Shown here: positions 1-6,767 of the stretch, piece by piece | Layout of the letters: every line of letters begins with the position of its first letter | How positions within the stretch are numbered: the first letter of the stretch is position 1 | IMG/VR virus record: IMGVR_UViG_3300032087_001678 | Location: 1 to 53,974 of that record | DNA: 53,974 bases | Origin: a virus | Reading direction: 5' to 3' (one strand) | Position numbers and translations under genes: made by a program | The notes under the pieces: generated by a model | The model's input: the letters and a program-made list of their open reading frames with translations, nothing else | What the model was told of the DNA's origin: nothing | Databases searched by the model: none

Positions 1-91
1 CTAAAAAAGCATTCTCTGTGCTTTGTGCCATATCTTCTGGCAAAAGTCTTGGAGAGATCTTTTTATTAAGTCCACTAAATGTTGTAAGTTT
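1..91. repeat. Left copy of 91-bp terminal direct repeat (circular join)
   Basis: These 91 bases are identical to 53884-53974. A virion gene reads through them from both sides, so the window is a circular or circularly permuted genome cut at this point. The exact length is typical of an assembler k-mer overlap. A true short terminal repeat cannot be excluded, but it would lie inside a coding sequence. Confidence 0.95.
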
Positions 92-105
92 GAATCCAGC
101 CACTA

Positions 106-591
106 TTAATCCTGTTTATCATCTGGTGAATGTGATGCACCAAAATAAAAAGATATCACAGCACTAGCCAAACCTCCTAAATATCCTAACACTAAATTAA
201 TTAAAGCCTCTGAGTTTTGCTCTGGTGGTTGTAGGGTTACTAAAAATATATATCCCATAAAGCCACTTAAAGTCAGTAAACCCATGAATCTTGTTGTCCA
301 ATCTTTGCTGAACTTAGATCTAGCGTCTTGTGTGTCTTGTACCTCTAATGCAAAAATATCAACTTCAAGTTCTTTCATTTTTACTTCAAAGTCTTGCTCT
401 GCTTTTTTAAGCTCAAGCATCTGCTCAGGTGTTGCTGACTGAATGGCTTGGTTGATTGCTTTTGGCTCTGGTTTACAACCTAGAACCTGTGCTACTACTG
501 ATGCTGCTTGTCCTCCTAGCGGACCGCCTAATGCTGAACCTAATGTTGGTGCTATGGCACCTACTACATTTTTAATTAAATTAAACTTCAT
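106..591 (-). CDS. Holin-like membrane protein (gene-transfer-agent 3-TM holin type)
   Basis: 161 residues. A Gly/Ala-rich amphipathic N-terminus (about 1-40) is followed by a charged helical stretch rich in Glu/Lys (about 55-95). Two hydrophobic segments (about 101-119 and 129-149) precede a short polar tail. This order matches the 'holin of 3TMs, for gene-transfer release' family (PF11351) as I know it. The family is proposed to permeabilise the inner membrane. The start follows a GAGGAAAG ribosome site that overlaps the stop of the cyclase gene upstream in the transcript. The next gene downstream starts with GTG only two bases past this stop. The role in lysis is inferred from family and length. 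A structural membrane protein is the main alternative. Confidence 0.7.
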   Translation of the reverse strand: MKFNLIKNVVGAIAPTLGSALGGPLGGQAASVVAQVLGCKPEPKAINQAIQSATPEQMLELKKAEQDFEVKMKELEVDIFALEVQDTQDARSKFSKDWTTRFMGLLTLSGFMGYIFLVTLQPPEQNSEALINLVLGYLGGLASAVISFYFGASHSPDDKQD

Positions 592-600
592 TTGCTTTCC

Positions 601-2334
601 TCATACTGTGTAAATGGTCAAAGGCTTGCTTTTACCCTTAACACTTATTGGTTTTAATAATTTTAAACTATATTTGCTTCTTTTTGCAGTGGATTCCCCA
701 ACCAATATATCAACTCCAACTTCTTTTGTAGCTGACTCTAATCGAGCTGCGGTATTTACTGGATCGCCTATGGCTGTATAATCGAACCGTGAATCGCTTC
801 CCATATTACCTACAACAGCTAGCCCAGAATTTATTCCAATACCAATTGCAATATCTAACCCTGATTCTTTTATTTCGTGTTGCATTTGAATCGCTGACGC
901 TATAGCTCTATCTTCTTGATTCTCTAAATCTATGGGTGCCGAAAAAATCCCCATGCAGGCATCTCCAATAAATTTGTCAATCATGCCGCCATTTTGCTGT
1001 ATAGCATTTACCTGGATCGTTAATGCCTTGTTCATAATCTTAGTAACTTCTTCTGGTGGTAGTTTTTCAGATAAGTTTGTAAAGCCTCTGACATCTGTAA
1101 ACAAAAATGTGCAATATCTTTTTTCTCCCCCGAGTTCCAGGAGGTTAGGATTCTCTTGTAATCTTTTAACTTGTCTTGGATCTAAATAATGTTGAAATTG
1201 TTTTTTGATCTGTTGACGCAATTTATACTGTTTTTGGAAGTTAATATAGTAAGCAACCGTAGAAGTTATGATTTCAGACACAAAAGTCCATGAAAAATCC
1301 AATAAAATACCCTTCTGAACGCTAAAAACGCCTGAGAAGCCCGTGGTGAGCAGGAAAATTCCAACGAGACCTAAACCCTTCCCTATGCTAAGAAAATTGA
1401 TTGTGAGCCAAATGAGAGCCACAAAAATTCCGAAAATAAAAATTTCGGCTGCTAAATGCCAATCTGGAATGTAAGGAGAGTTTTCAATCAAGATTGACTC
1501 AGATAATGCTGCTTGGATTTTATGTGGTTCTAATAATCCAACTGGAGTTGCAACTTGAGGCATAATGCCATTAGCAGTAATTCCAACAAAAACAAATTTA
1601 TTAGCAACATTCATTTCTTGTAAATCAGTTTGCGGAGTATCTACCCAACTAATCCACTTACGACCAAGACTATCTGTTTTGACTGGTGGCAATCCTTTAA
1701 CTCTAATTTCTTCTATACCAAGATCATTAGTCTTAATAACATAAGTATCAGCACCTACTAATGCTTTTAATACCTCTGTACCAAATGCAGGAACATATCC
1801 ATCAGGGGTTTTTAATAATAAAGGGATTCTACGAACAAGGTTGTCTATGTCAGTGGGTGCAGTTGCTATACCCTGTTTCACATGATTTCTAAGGTTGATA
1901 GTATTTTGAACTACACCCTTAGTTAACATACCACCTTTTTCATCGCCTAGGATCACCGTACCAATTGTTTCTGGGTATATTTGATTTGGGGCTTCAAACA
2001 TAGCTAATATTGATGTACCTTGTTGAAGAGCCTTTGCAAATTTTTCATCTCCCCCGAATCGGTCAGCGTGGGGGAAAGAAATAACCCAACCAACACCTAA
2101 CGCACCATTAGACATAATCTCATTATGGATCTCAGCTAATCTATCTCTAGGTAATGGATAACCACCTTCTCTATCTATATCTTCTTCGGTAATGTTTAAT
2201 ATAGTGAAGTATCCAGATGGCTCAGGTTGTTCTACTAAATAATCAAATACTTTTAGTTTAAGTATTTCTGTTGGTGTGCTTTGAAATACTAAAGGTGCTC
2301 CTAGTATTATTAATAATAGTAATAGTATTCTCAT
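601..2334 (-). CDS. CHASE2-domain class III adenylate cyclase, membrane anchored
   Basis: 577 residues, predicted to make cAMP from ATP at the inner membrane. An N-terminal hydrophobic segment (2-17) leads to a periplasmic CHASE2 sensor (about 30-290) with the family-like 'FVFVGITANG' and 'ATPVGLLEPH' stretches. Three membrane spans follow (about 296-315, 319-338, 343-363), then a linker and the cyclase domain (about 403-577). All expected catalytic positions are present: metal ligands D414 (FTD) and D458 (FIGD), base-selecting K454 and T520, N527 and R531 (VNTAARLE). The Lys/Thr pair is the class IIIb pattern and predicts ATP rather than GTP. The start overlaps the FecR stop as TAATG, so the two are translationally coupled. 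CHASE2 cyclases next to FecR-domain proteins occur in bacteria from general knowledge. A whole copy in a phage late operon is unusual. Confidence 0.92.
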   Translation of the reverse strand: MRILLLLLIILGAPLVFQSTPTEILKLKVFDYLVEQPEPSGYFTILNITEEDIDREGGYPLPRDRLAEIHNEIMSNGALGVGWVISFPHADRFGGDEKFAKALQQGTSILAMFEAPNQIYPETIGTVILGDEKGGMLTKGVVQNTINLRNHVKQGIATAPTDIDNLVRRIPLLLKTPDGYVPAFGTEVLKALVGADTYVIKTNDLGIEEIRVKGLPPVKTDSLGRKWISWVDTPQTDLQEMNVANKFVFVGITANGIMPQVATPVGLLEPHKIQAALSESILIENSPYIPDWHLAAEIFIFGIFVALIWLTINFLSIGKGLGLVGIFLLTTGFSGVFSVQKGILLDFSWTFVSEIITSTVAYYINFQKQYKLRQQIKKQFQHYLDPRQVKRLQENPNLLELGGEKRYCTFLFTDVRGFTNLSEKLPPEEVTKIMNKALTIQVNAIQQNGGMIDKFIGDACMGIFSAPIDLENQEDRAIASAIQMQHEIKESGLDIAIGIGINSGLAVVGNMGSDSRFDYTAIGDPVNTAARLESATKEVGVDILVGESTAKRSKYSLKLLKPISVKGKSKPLTIYTV

Positions 2335-3497
2335 TAGTTGCTTTGGGTAATTTTAATAGTGCTGCCCTGTCCTCCATTTATACTTATAACTCTTGATACT
2401 CCATCTTGTATTAGTATGACGGTATAACTTTTATCAGTATCTATATCTATTCTTGCTGTGCTGTTTACACTTCGTATGACAGTTAGCTTTTCACCTGTTA
2501 TATAAGTTGTTATTTGTGTATCTAGATCTTGTCCAAAATTAGTGCCAACAATATTAAGTGTAGTCGCATCTTGTGCTAACTGATCTTGTTCTTCGGCTAC
2601 CTCTAGTTCATCTAATATATCTAAAAGATCTTCAAGAAAGTTAACATCAAGCCAATTATAATCAAGCTCTGTAAACTCAAGACTATCATCATCTAAATAA
2701 TCTGCGTCTAACTCTTCAAACTCTAAATAGTCTACATCTAATATATTATTAGTTTTTTGTGTTGCATCTTCTTCTGTTAGCTGTATGTTTTCTTTGGGTG
2801 GATTAACAATCAGCATATTATCTATTAGTTCTAAAGTAAGATCTAAAATAACTGGTTTTGTTGGTGGCTTTTCATATACATCTACAGTAGTTGCTTCATA
2901 TGGTTTATTAAGGGTAACTGATCCCATTGCGGTGGTTACTATTATTTCCCCGCTAGCCTCACCCTGGTCATTTGGCAGAAGTATTAGAAGCGATCTACCA
3001 GTCTCATCAACGGTAACTGTAAAATCAGTTCCACGAATTGCTATGTTGGCTGTAGGTGTTTTAAGATCTATGTTTTGTTTATCTATCTTATTTAAAGCAC
3101 CAGTAATGAACCTAGCGGTGCCAAGCCCAAAAGAGATAGCCATTTTAGAATTACTAGGATTTGGGTCAAAGATATATTCATCTATAGTTAGTTGAGAATG
3201 TTCAGTTAGTTTTACTTTAGAGTCATCTAAAAAAGTAATAGCCATTCTACCATTAGTAGTAACGGCACGATCATTTTGTTGAATATTAAAAGCTAATTCA
3301 GCACTATAAGGCTGATCTCTGACTACTTGTGCAGATCCGTTTAACTCAGATATATTGCCAACATCAACAGCTTGTTGCTGTTCCGCTATCGTTTTGAACG
3401 ATACAAATATTAGAGTTAGAAGCAGAACTTGTAATAGAGAGCCAATCTCTAGCAAGCGTTGACATCTGTTTAATGTTGTATGTATTAGAGCTACCAT
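2334..3497 (-). CDS. FecR-domain exported protein
   Basis: About 387 residues. A hydrophobic export segment (about 17-38) precedes a FecR-like beta domain (about 45-200) with recognisable stretches such as 'MAITFLDDSKVKL' and 'TPTANIAIRGTDFTV'. Then comes a very acidic Leu/Asp/Glu/Tyr-rich linker (about 250-310) with imperfect repeats of the type YLEFEELDADYLDDD, and a small C-terminal beta-rich domain. FecR-type domains are periplasmic and relay or scaffold envelope signals. Here the direct partner is probably the CHASE2 cyclase immediately downstream. The start is uncertain: the ATG used overlaps the curlin-like gene by 134 bp, and a later TTG (codon 15) would still overlap by about 90 bp. 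The overlap region encodes the signal segment in this frame and the last curlin repeat in the other. Confidence 0.85.
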   Translation of the reverse strand: MVALIHTTLNRCQRLLEIGSLLQVLLLTLIFVSFKTIAEQQQAVDVGNISELNGSAQVVRDQPYSAELAFNIQQNDRAVTTNGRMAITFLDDSKVKLTEHSQLTIDEYIFDPNPSNSKMAISFGLGTARFITGALNKIDKQNIDLKTPTANIAIRGTDFTVTVDETGRSLLILLPNDQGEASGEIIVTTAMGSVTLNKPYEATTVDVYEKPPTKPVILDLTLELIDNMLIVNPPKENIQLTEEDATQKTNNILDVDYLEFEELDADYLDDDSLEFTELDYNWLDVNFLEDLLDILDELEVAEEQDQLAQDATTLNIVGTNFGQDLDTQITTYITGEKLTVIRSVNSTARIDIDTDKSYTVILIQDGVSRVISINGGQGSTIKITQSN

Positions 3498-4089
3498 CTA
3501 AATCCAAATAAAAATAACCAGAATCTGAAGATGTAGTTCCAGAGTATCCATTACCTAAAAAGTTTATAGTATTGCTACTACCATTAACATCTACATAGTT
3601 TGTGGCATTCTCATAATCAATATCAAAATCAAATGTATTAGAGTCTCCTGAGATAATCCAATCTAAATCTAGATATGAAATATCATCATCTTCACCTGCT
3701 TTTAAATCAAATGTGTTACTGCTACCAGTCACATCTATGTTCATATTTACATAATCAGCAGTAATTAATCCTGTGCTATTCATTAATAAATCAAAAACAT
3801 TAGAATCACCATCAAACTCAAAAAAACCTGTAAAGTTATCACCATCGATGGCATCTGATCTAAAGATATTGCTACCACCTATTTGGTTAATATCAAGTGT
3901 CATTGAAACACCATCAAGGTCCAGTGCCGTCATGGTTCCTGATACGGCTGAGGTTCCTCCAATCAAGTTAGATGATCCTAGCTGTTCTAAGTCTATTGAT
4001 GCTGCATTTCCGCTTTGATCAACATAGACTTCGTTATCTGCTAATACAGATACACTAAATAATAAACCAATTAAAAACTTATTTTTCAT
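3364..4089 (-). CDS. Curlin-repeat (CsgA/CsgB-like) secreted amyloid candidate
   Basis: 241 residues with an N-terminal signal peptide (MKNKFLIGLLFSVSVLA, cleavage before DNEV). The mature part holds about eight copies of an amphipathic beta motif centred on G-[S/G/D]-S-N, with alternating hydrophobic residues before and after: LGSSNLI, IGGSNIF, DGDSNVF, TGSSNTF, SGDSNTF, NGSSNTI, DGSSNTY and SASNSNI. The first two have the curlin-like 'Q-x-G-x-x-N' core. The repeats are longer and more Asp-rich than E. coli CsgA, and most lack the Gln. Being next to csgG and csgF supports export through that pore and extracellular beta-solenoid or amyloid assembly. No separate CsgA and CsgB are seen, so one protein may self-nucleate. 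It overlaps csgG by 11 bp. Function is inferred from repeats and context. Confidence 0.8.
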   Translation of the reverse strand: MKNKFLIGLLFSVSVLADNEVYVDQSGNAASIDLEQLGSSNLIGGTSAVSGTMTALDLDGVSMTLDINQIGGSNIFRSDAIDGDNFTGFFEFDGDSNVFDLLMNSTGLITADYVNMNIDVTGSSNTFDLKAGEDDDISYLDLDWIISGDSNTFDFDIDYENATNYVDVNGSSNTINFLGNGYSGTTSSDSGYFYLDLDGSSNTYNIKQMSTLARDWLSITSSASNSNICIVQNDSGTATSC

Positions 4090-4906
4090 TTATACTCCAG
4101 TAACCTTTGTTTGCTCCTTGCTTTATTGTTTCTAGAACTGCGGTCTCAATTGCTGTTTGTAAAGCTATGTCTATAGATTCGTTTCTGACTAAGCCGTTTT
4201 CTATTTCTACTAGCTCTGTTTGGTTGGCTACAAAACGAAAAACATCGTTGTCTAATGATGCACTTAATATTGTTTTAGTAACCAAAACCTCAAGCAACAC
4301 CTTGCCCGTAGTTACGGAAACTGTGCGGAGAGAAACAGTGACGGTATCTTGTTTATACTGTCGAGACAATCCTATGCCTAGATATCTAGCACCAGCCCCT
4401 CCACTTTTAATGTTACTTTCGTAAGATATCACACCGCCCTGCATAATCAAGCCAGCAAACATTAGAGGTGGCAACTTCTTATCTTCGTCAAAGTCTTGTC
4501 GTGTACTTCTTATTATTTGCCTTTCCTTAGTTACATTATCTAAACCAACTCTTTCGACAACTTCAAAAAATCCTCGATTATCAGATCCTGCGTGTTTAAG
4601 TGCTCTTATTAAATAAGCATTGGGGGCTTGGGTAACGGCAGAAGAAAAGGTTGCATAAGAACTATTGCTTCGTCTTTGTCCTGTTTGATCTAAAAAAGCG
4701 TCAGCGTATATTGCTACTACTGGTTTTGGATTGCTAATTAATTCTGCTCGAGCTAATTCAGGCACCAATAATGAGCCTATCTGTGCTGGTTCTGTTCTCT
4801 GTAATGGTGGTAAATTGTTATCTATTGGGTCAAATAATAACGCACAACTAGAAAGAGAAATCACCAAGAGGAAGTTGTATAATAGTTTCTGAGCCATCGC
4901 TTGCAA
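4079..4906 (-). CDS. csgG: CsgG, curli-type outer-membrane secretion pore lipoprotein
   Basis: 275 residues, close to E. coli CsgG length. The lipobox L18-S-S-C21 predicts a lipoprotein anchored in the outer membrane. Strong family blocks follow: 'VAIYADAFLDQTGQ' (64-77), 'TFSSAVTQAP' (86-95), 'KERQIIRSTRQ' (127-137) and 'SYESNIKSGGAGARYLGIG' (161-179), then 'SLRTVSVTTGKVL' and 'FRFV'. By recall of the E. coli sequence, the constriction Phe is kept (F87), while the Asn before it is Thr and the Tyr of the ring is not conserved. CsgG forms a nonameric pore that exports unfolded curlin subunits. The reading frame overlaps csgF by 59 bp, or 50 bp if the second Met (residue 4) is the start. It is expressed with csgF, the curlin-like gene, fecR and the cyclase. 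Confidence 0.96.
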   Translation of the reverse strand: MQAMAQKLLYNFLLVISLSSCALLFDPIDNNLPPLQRTEPAQIGSLLVPELARAELISNPKPVVAIYADAFLDQTGQRRSNSSYATFSSAVTQAPNAYLIRALKHAGSDNRGFFEVVERVGLDNVTKERQIIRSTRQDFDEDKKLPPLMFAGLIMQGGVISYESNIKSGGAGARYLGIGLSRQYKQDTVTVSLRTVSVTTGKVLLEVLVTKTILSASLDNDVFRFVANQTELVEIENGLVRNESIDIALQTAIETAVLETIKQGANKGYWSINEK

Positions 4907-5288
4907 TAATAGTTAGTGTGATCATACCATCCTCTATAGTGTAGCTAATGGTATTTCCCTCTAGTTCAAATGTTCCTTCAGTTGACTGAGTTTCTCCAAA
5001 CATATTTTCTACTATTTGCCTGGAGATCTGAGCATAAATTCTAGATTCTAAATTACGAATAAATCTTGCAAGAGTTGTGTTTTCAGCATCTCTTTTCAAT
5101 TGATCTTGAAGAGCTTTTATCTCTTCTTTGATTGTCATTTTTCTAGTATATTCTTGATTCTCAATGGTTAAATAATGAGAAGAAGTTCCTATACCACTAA
5201 ATGATGGAGACTTGAATTTGTGTACCATTTCATCTGCTGATACAGATAAACATAATATAAATAATAAACTAATCTTTCCTTTGATCAT
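4848..5288 (-). CDS. csgF: CsgF-like curli assembly factor
   Basis: 146 residues with signal peptide MIKGKISLLFILCLSVSA. The mature N-terminus 'MVHKFKSPSFSGIG' matches the CsgF segment that inserts into the CsgG channel (E. coli: TMTFQFRNPNFGG, from memory). A helical middle (about 50-100, ending 'IYAQISRQIVENMFG') and a C-terminal beta hairpin region ('ISYTIEDGMITLTIIASDGSETIIQLPLG') follow the family order. CsgF caps the pore and couples secretion to nucleation. It overlaps the holin-like gene upstream by 20 bp and csgG downstream by about 50 bp, so stoichiometric translation is likely. No csgE homologue is visible nearby. Confidence 0.9.
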   Translation of the reverse strand: MIKGKISLLFILCLSVSADEMVHKFKSPSFSGIGTSSHYLTIENQEYTRKMTIKEEIKALQDQLKRDAENTTLARFIRNLESRIYAQISRQIVENMFGETQSTEGTFELEGNTISYTIEDGMITLTIIASDGSETIIQLPLGDFSF

Positions 5289-5619
5289 CTCTTTCCGCTT
5301 TTGCTATCTTTTCAATATCTATTAAATTAGGAACACCTAGTAGTGTTTTTAATAATACATCTTGTCTGATAGTCTGATTATCTAGAGCTCTTACTCTGTC
5401 AATTAAAGATACTATAATCCCATATTGAGTATCAAGTTTGGTGGAGATCCTCTCCTCCATCGTGTCTAAACTTACTTGAACTTTATCGTCTAAAGTATCT
5501 AGTTTTTGCTCCATACCATTAATAATTTTCATTATTAATTTCCAAACAAAATAACCTAAGCCTAAAGAGGCTGCTATCGGAAAGCCAAGTTCTGTAATTA
5601 AGCTAACAGCTTCATCCAT
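5269..5619 (-). CDS. BhlA-like small holin candidate (TM plus coiled coil)
   Basis: 116 residues. One N-terminal membrane segment (about 9-32) is followed by a long amphipathic coiled coil (about 33-85, 'MEQKLDTLDDKVQVSLDTMEERI') and a charged C-terminus. This plan resembles BhlA/UviB-type bacteriocin-linked holins of phages. The start ATG overlaps the stop of the 51-codon gene upstream (ATGA), and its 3' end overlaps csgF. A structural or scaffolding membrane role cannot be excluded, as sequence identity to a named holin cannot be shown by eye. Confidence 0.55.
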   Translation of the reverse strand: MDEAVSLITELGFPIAASLGLGYFVWKLIMKIINGMEQKLDTLDDKVQVSLDTMEERISTKLDTQYGIIVSLIDRVRALDNQTIRQDVLLKTLLGVPNLIDIEKIAKAERDDQRKD

Positions 5620-5774
5620 CAGTCTACCAGGTTAGTCCACATATATTCTTCTGCTGCTTCTAATGTGGTAAAGGTTTGCACATCTTCCTCAGTGTTATTA
5701 TCCACTATAGTAAAAGTAGTCTCATCATGTTTGACAATGACATAGGGAACATTGGTTATAGGTCCTAGGCTCAT
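5619..5774 (-). CDS. Small 51-residue phage protein
   Basis: 51 residues, starting MSLGPITNVPYVIVKHDE and ending TLEAAEEYMWTNLVD. It starts at a TAATG overlap with the gene upstream and stops in an ATGA overlap with the holin-like gene, so it is coupled on both sides and almost certainly translated. It has no signal or membrane segment. It looks like a small beta-alpha protein of the tail region. I do not recognise the family. Confidence 0.75.
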   Translation of the reverse strand: MSLGPITNVPYVIVKHDETTFTIVDNNTEEDVQTFTTLEAAEEYMWTNLVD

Positions 5775-6496
5775 TATAAACCTCCGCCTCCGCCTCCAGG
5801 TCCCGCTGTGCCTCTAGTAGCAGTTAAAGAAATAACTTTAGAGCCACTATTATAGCCGCTTGAATTTGGGTAGTAAGTTCCGCCTAAAGAAGCTCTCATG
5901 TAAAAAGTTACACTACCATTGACATATCTAGTTCCGCTACCACTACTTACTGTTGCTAACCATTGCCATACAGGAGAATAAGTGCTGGTACTTACAGTTG
6001 TCCAAGTATTAGTGGCAGGACCTGATGTTGATGATGTGCCAGCCCCTGAAGTAGTAGTGCTATACACGGCTTTTGCTTCAAAGGTTGCACTATCTAGACC
6101 TACATAACTTTGATATGCATAAGAAAAAACCGATGCTGCACCTGAGTTAAAGGTTGTAAAACGATGCTCTAATCTGTCATTTGCAGTGTCAACCTTTTGA
6201 CCATAATTACAGCCTACCTGTGCATAAGTAGAATTAGTGTAACTTTGATTGCCCCAAGGGTTTGGGGCAGAACCTACTCCTGATAGAGCCCAGGTGTTTA
6301 ATGAGATACCAGAAACACCACGCCATTCACTAAATGACATAGTAACTCCTGAAGATTTACTAATTAATCCTCTAACATCAGAATCATTTAGCGACATTGG
6401 ATTTGCTGTTGATACTGAACTATCTTGTGCTGAATTGTCCGCTTCATCTTTAATTTGATAAAGACTAACTGAGTTAGGCGAAGCGGGAATGGTCAT
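5774..6496 (-). CDS. Virion structural protein with Gly-rich tail
   Basis: 240 residues. The N-terminus 'MTIPASPNSVSLYQIKDEAD' and the following 'LNDSDVRGLISKSSGVTMSFSEWRG' form a conserved opening that I associate with short tail or fibre proteins of many marine and enteric phages. The middle is Ser/Thr/Gly-rich beta sequence. The last residues are GPGGGGGGL, probably disordered. Its position just after the giant S74 fibre gene and before the lysis-like genes suggests a fibre-tip or adhesion accessory. It starts five bases from the stop of the 88-residue gene upstream. Confidence 0.6.
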   Translation of the reverse strand: MTIPASPNSVSLYQIKDEADNSAQDSSVSTANPMSLNDSDVRGLISKSSGVTMSFSEWRGVSGISLNTWALSGVGSAPNPWGNQSYTNSTYAQVGCNYGQKVDTANDRLEHRFTTFNSGAASVFSYAYQSYVGLDSATFEAKAVYSTTTSGAGTSSTSGPATNTWTTVSTSTYSPVWQWLATVSSGSGTRYVNGSVTFYMRASLGGTYYPNSSGYNSGSKVISLTATRGTAGPGGGGGGL

Positions 6497-6500
6497 TTAT

Positions 6501-6767
6501 TTATCCCCAAACTGCATCGCATACTGATATCACTAGAGCATCTTCGCCAGAATAATCTGTTGCATCGCCATCATCTTCTACAAACTTTTGCAAGCTTATA
6601 GATCTGTTTAAAACGGCTGGAAGCTGTTCATCACTAGGATCATCAAAAGTATCTATATAAGTTACATATACGCCTGGATGAGCTGCATTGCTTGTTGCTT
6701 CAGCTTCAGCGTCCATAGCAGGGTGCACCTGTATTGATTGCACTGTAGTTACTTTAGAAATTGCCAT
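6501..6767 (-). CDS. Small acidic tail-region protein
   Basis: 88 residues, acidic, without membrane segments, with motifs such as 'HPGVYVTYIDTFDDPSDEQLPAVLNRS' split by charged loops. Its start overlaps the stop of the S74 fibre gene (ATG within TAATG context at 6767), so it is co-translated with the fibre. It may be a fibre accessory or attachment chaperone by position. Nothing in the sequence proves a function. Confidence 0.6.
   Translation of the reverse strand: MAISKVTTVQSIQVHPAMDAEAEATSNAAHPGVYVTYIDTFDDPSDEQLPAVLNRSISLQKFVEDDGDATDYSGEDALVISVCDAVWG

Noticed and set aside
932-1189. Plus-strand open frame opposite the cyclase
   Set aside because: It is the antisense of the conserved catalytic domain, without a ribosome site.
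601-5288. Independent 'moron' with its own promoter and terminator
   Set aside because: The genes overlap and no promoter or terminator flanks the block, so it is read as part of the late operon.
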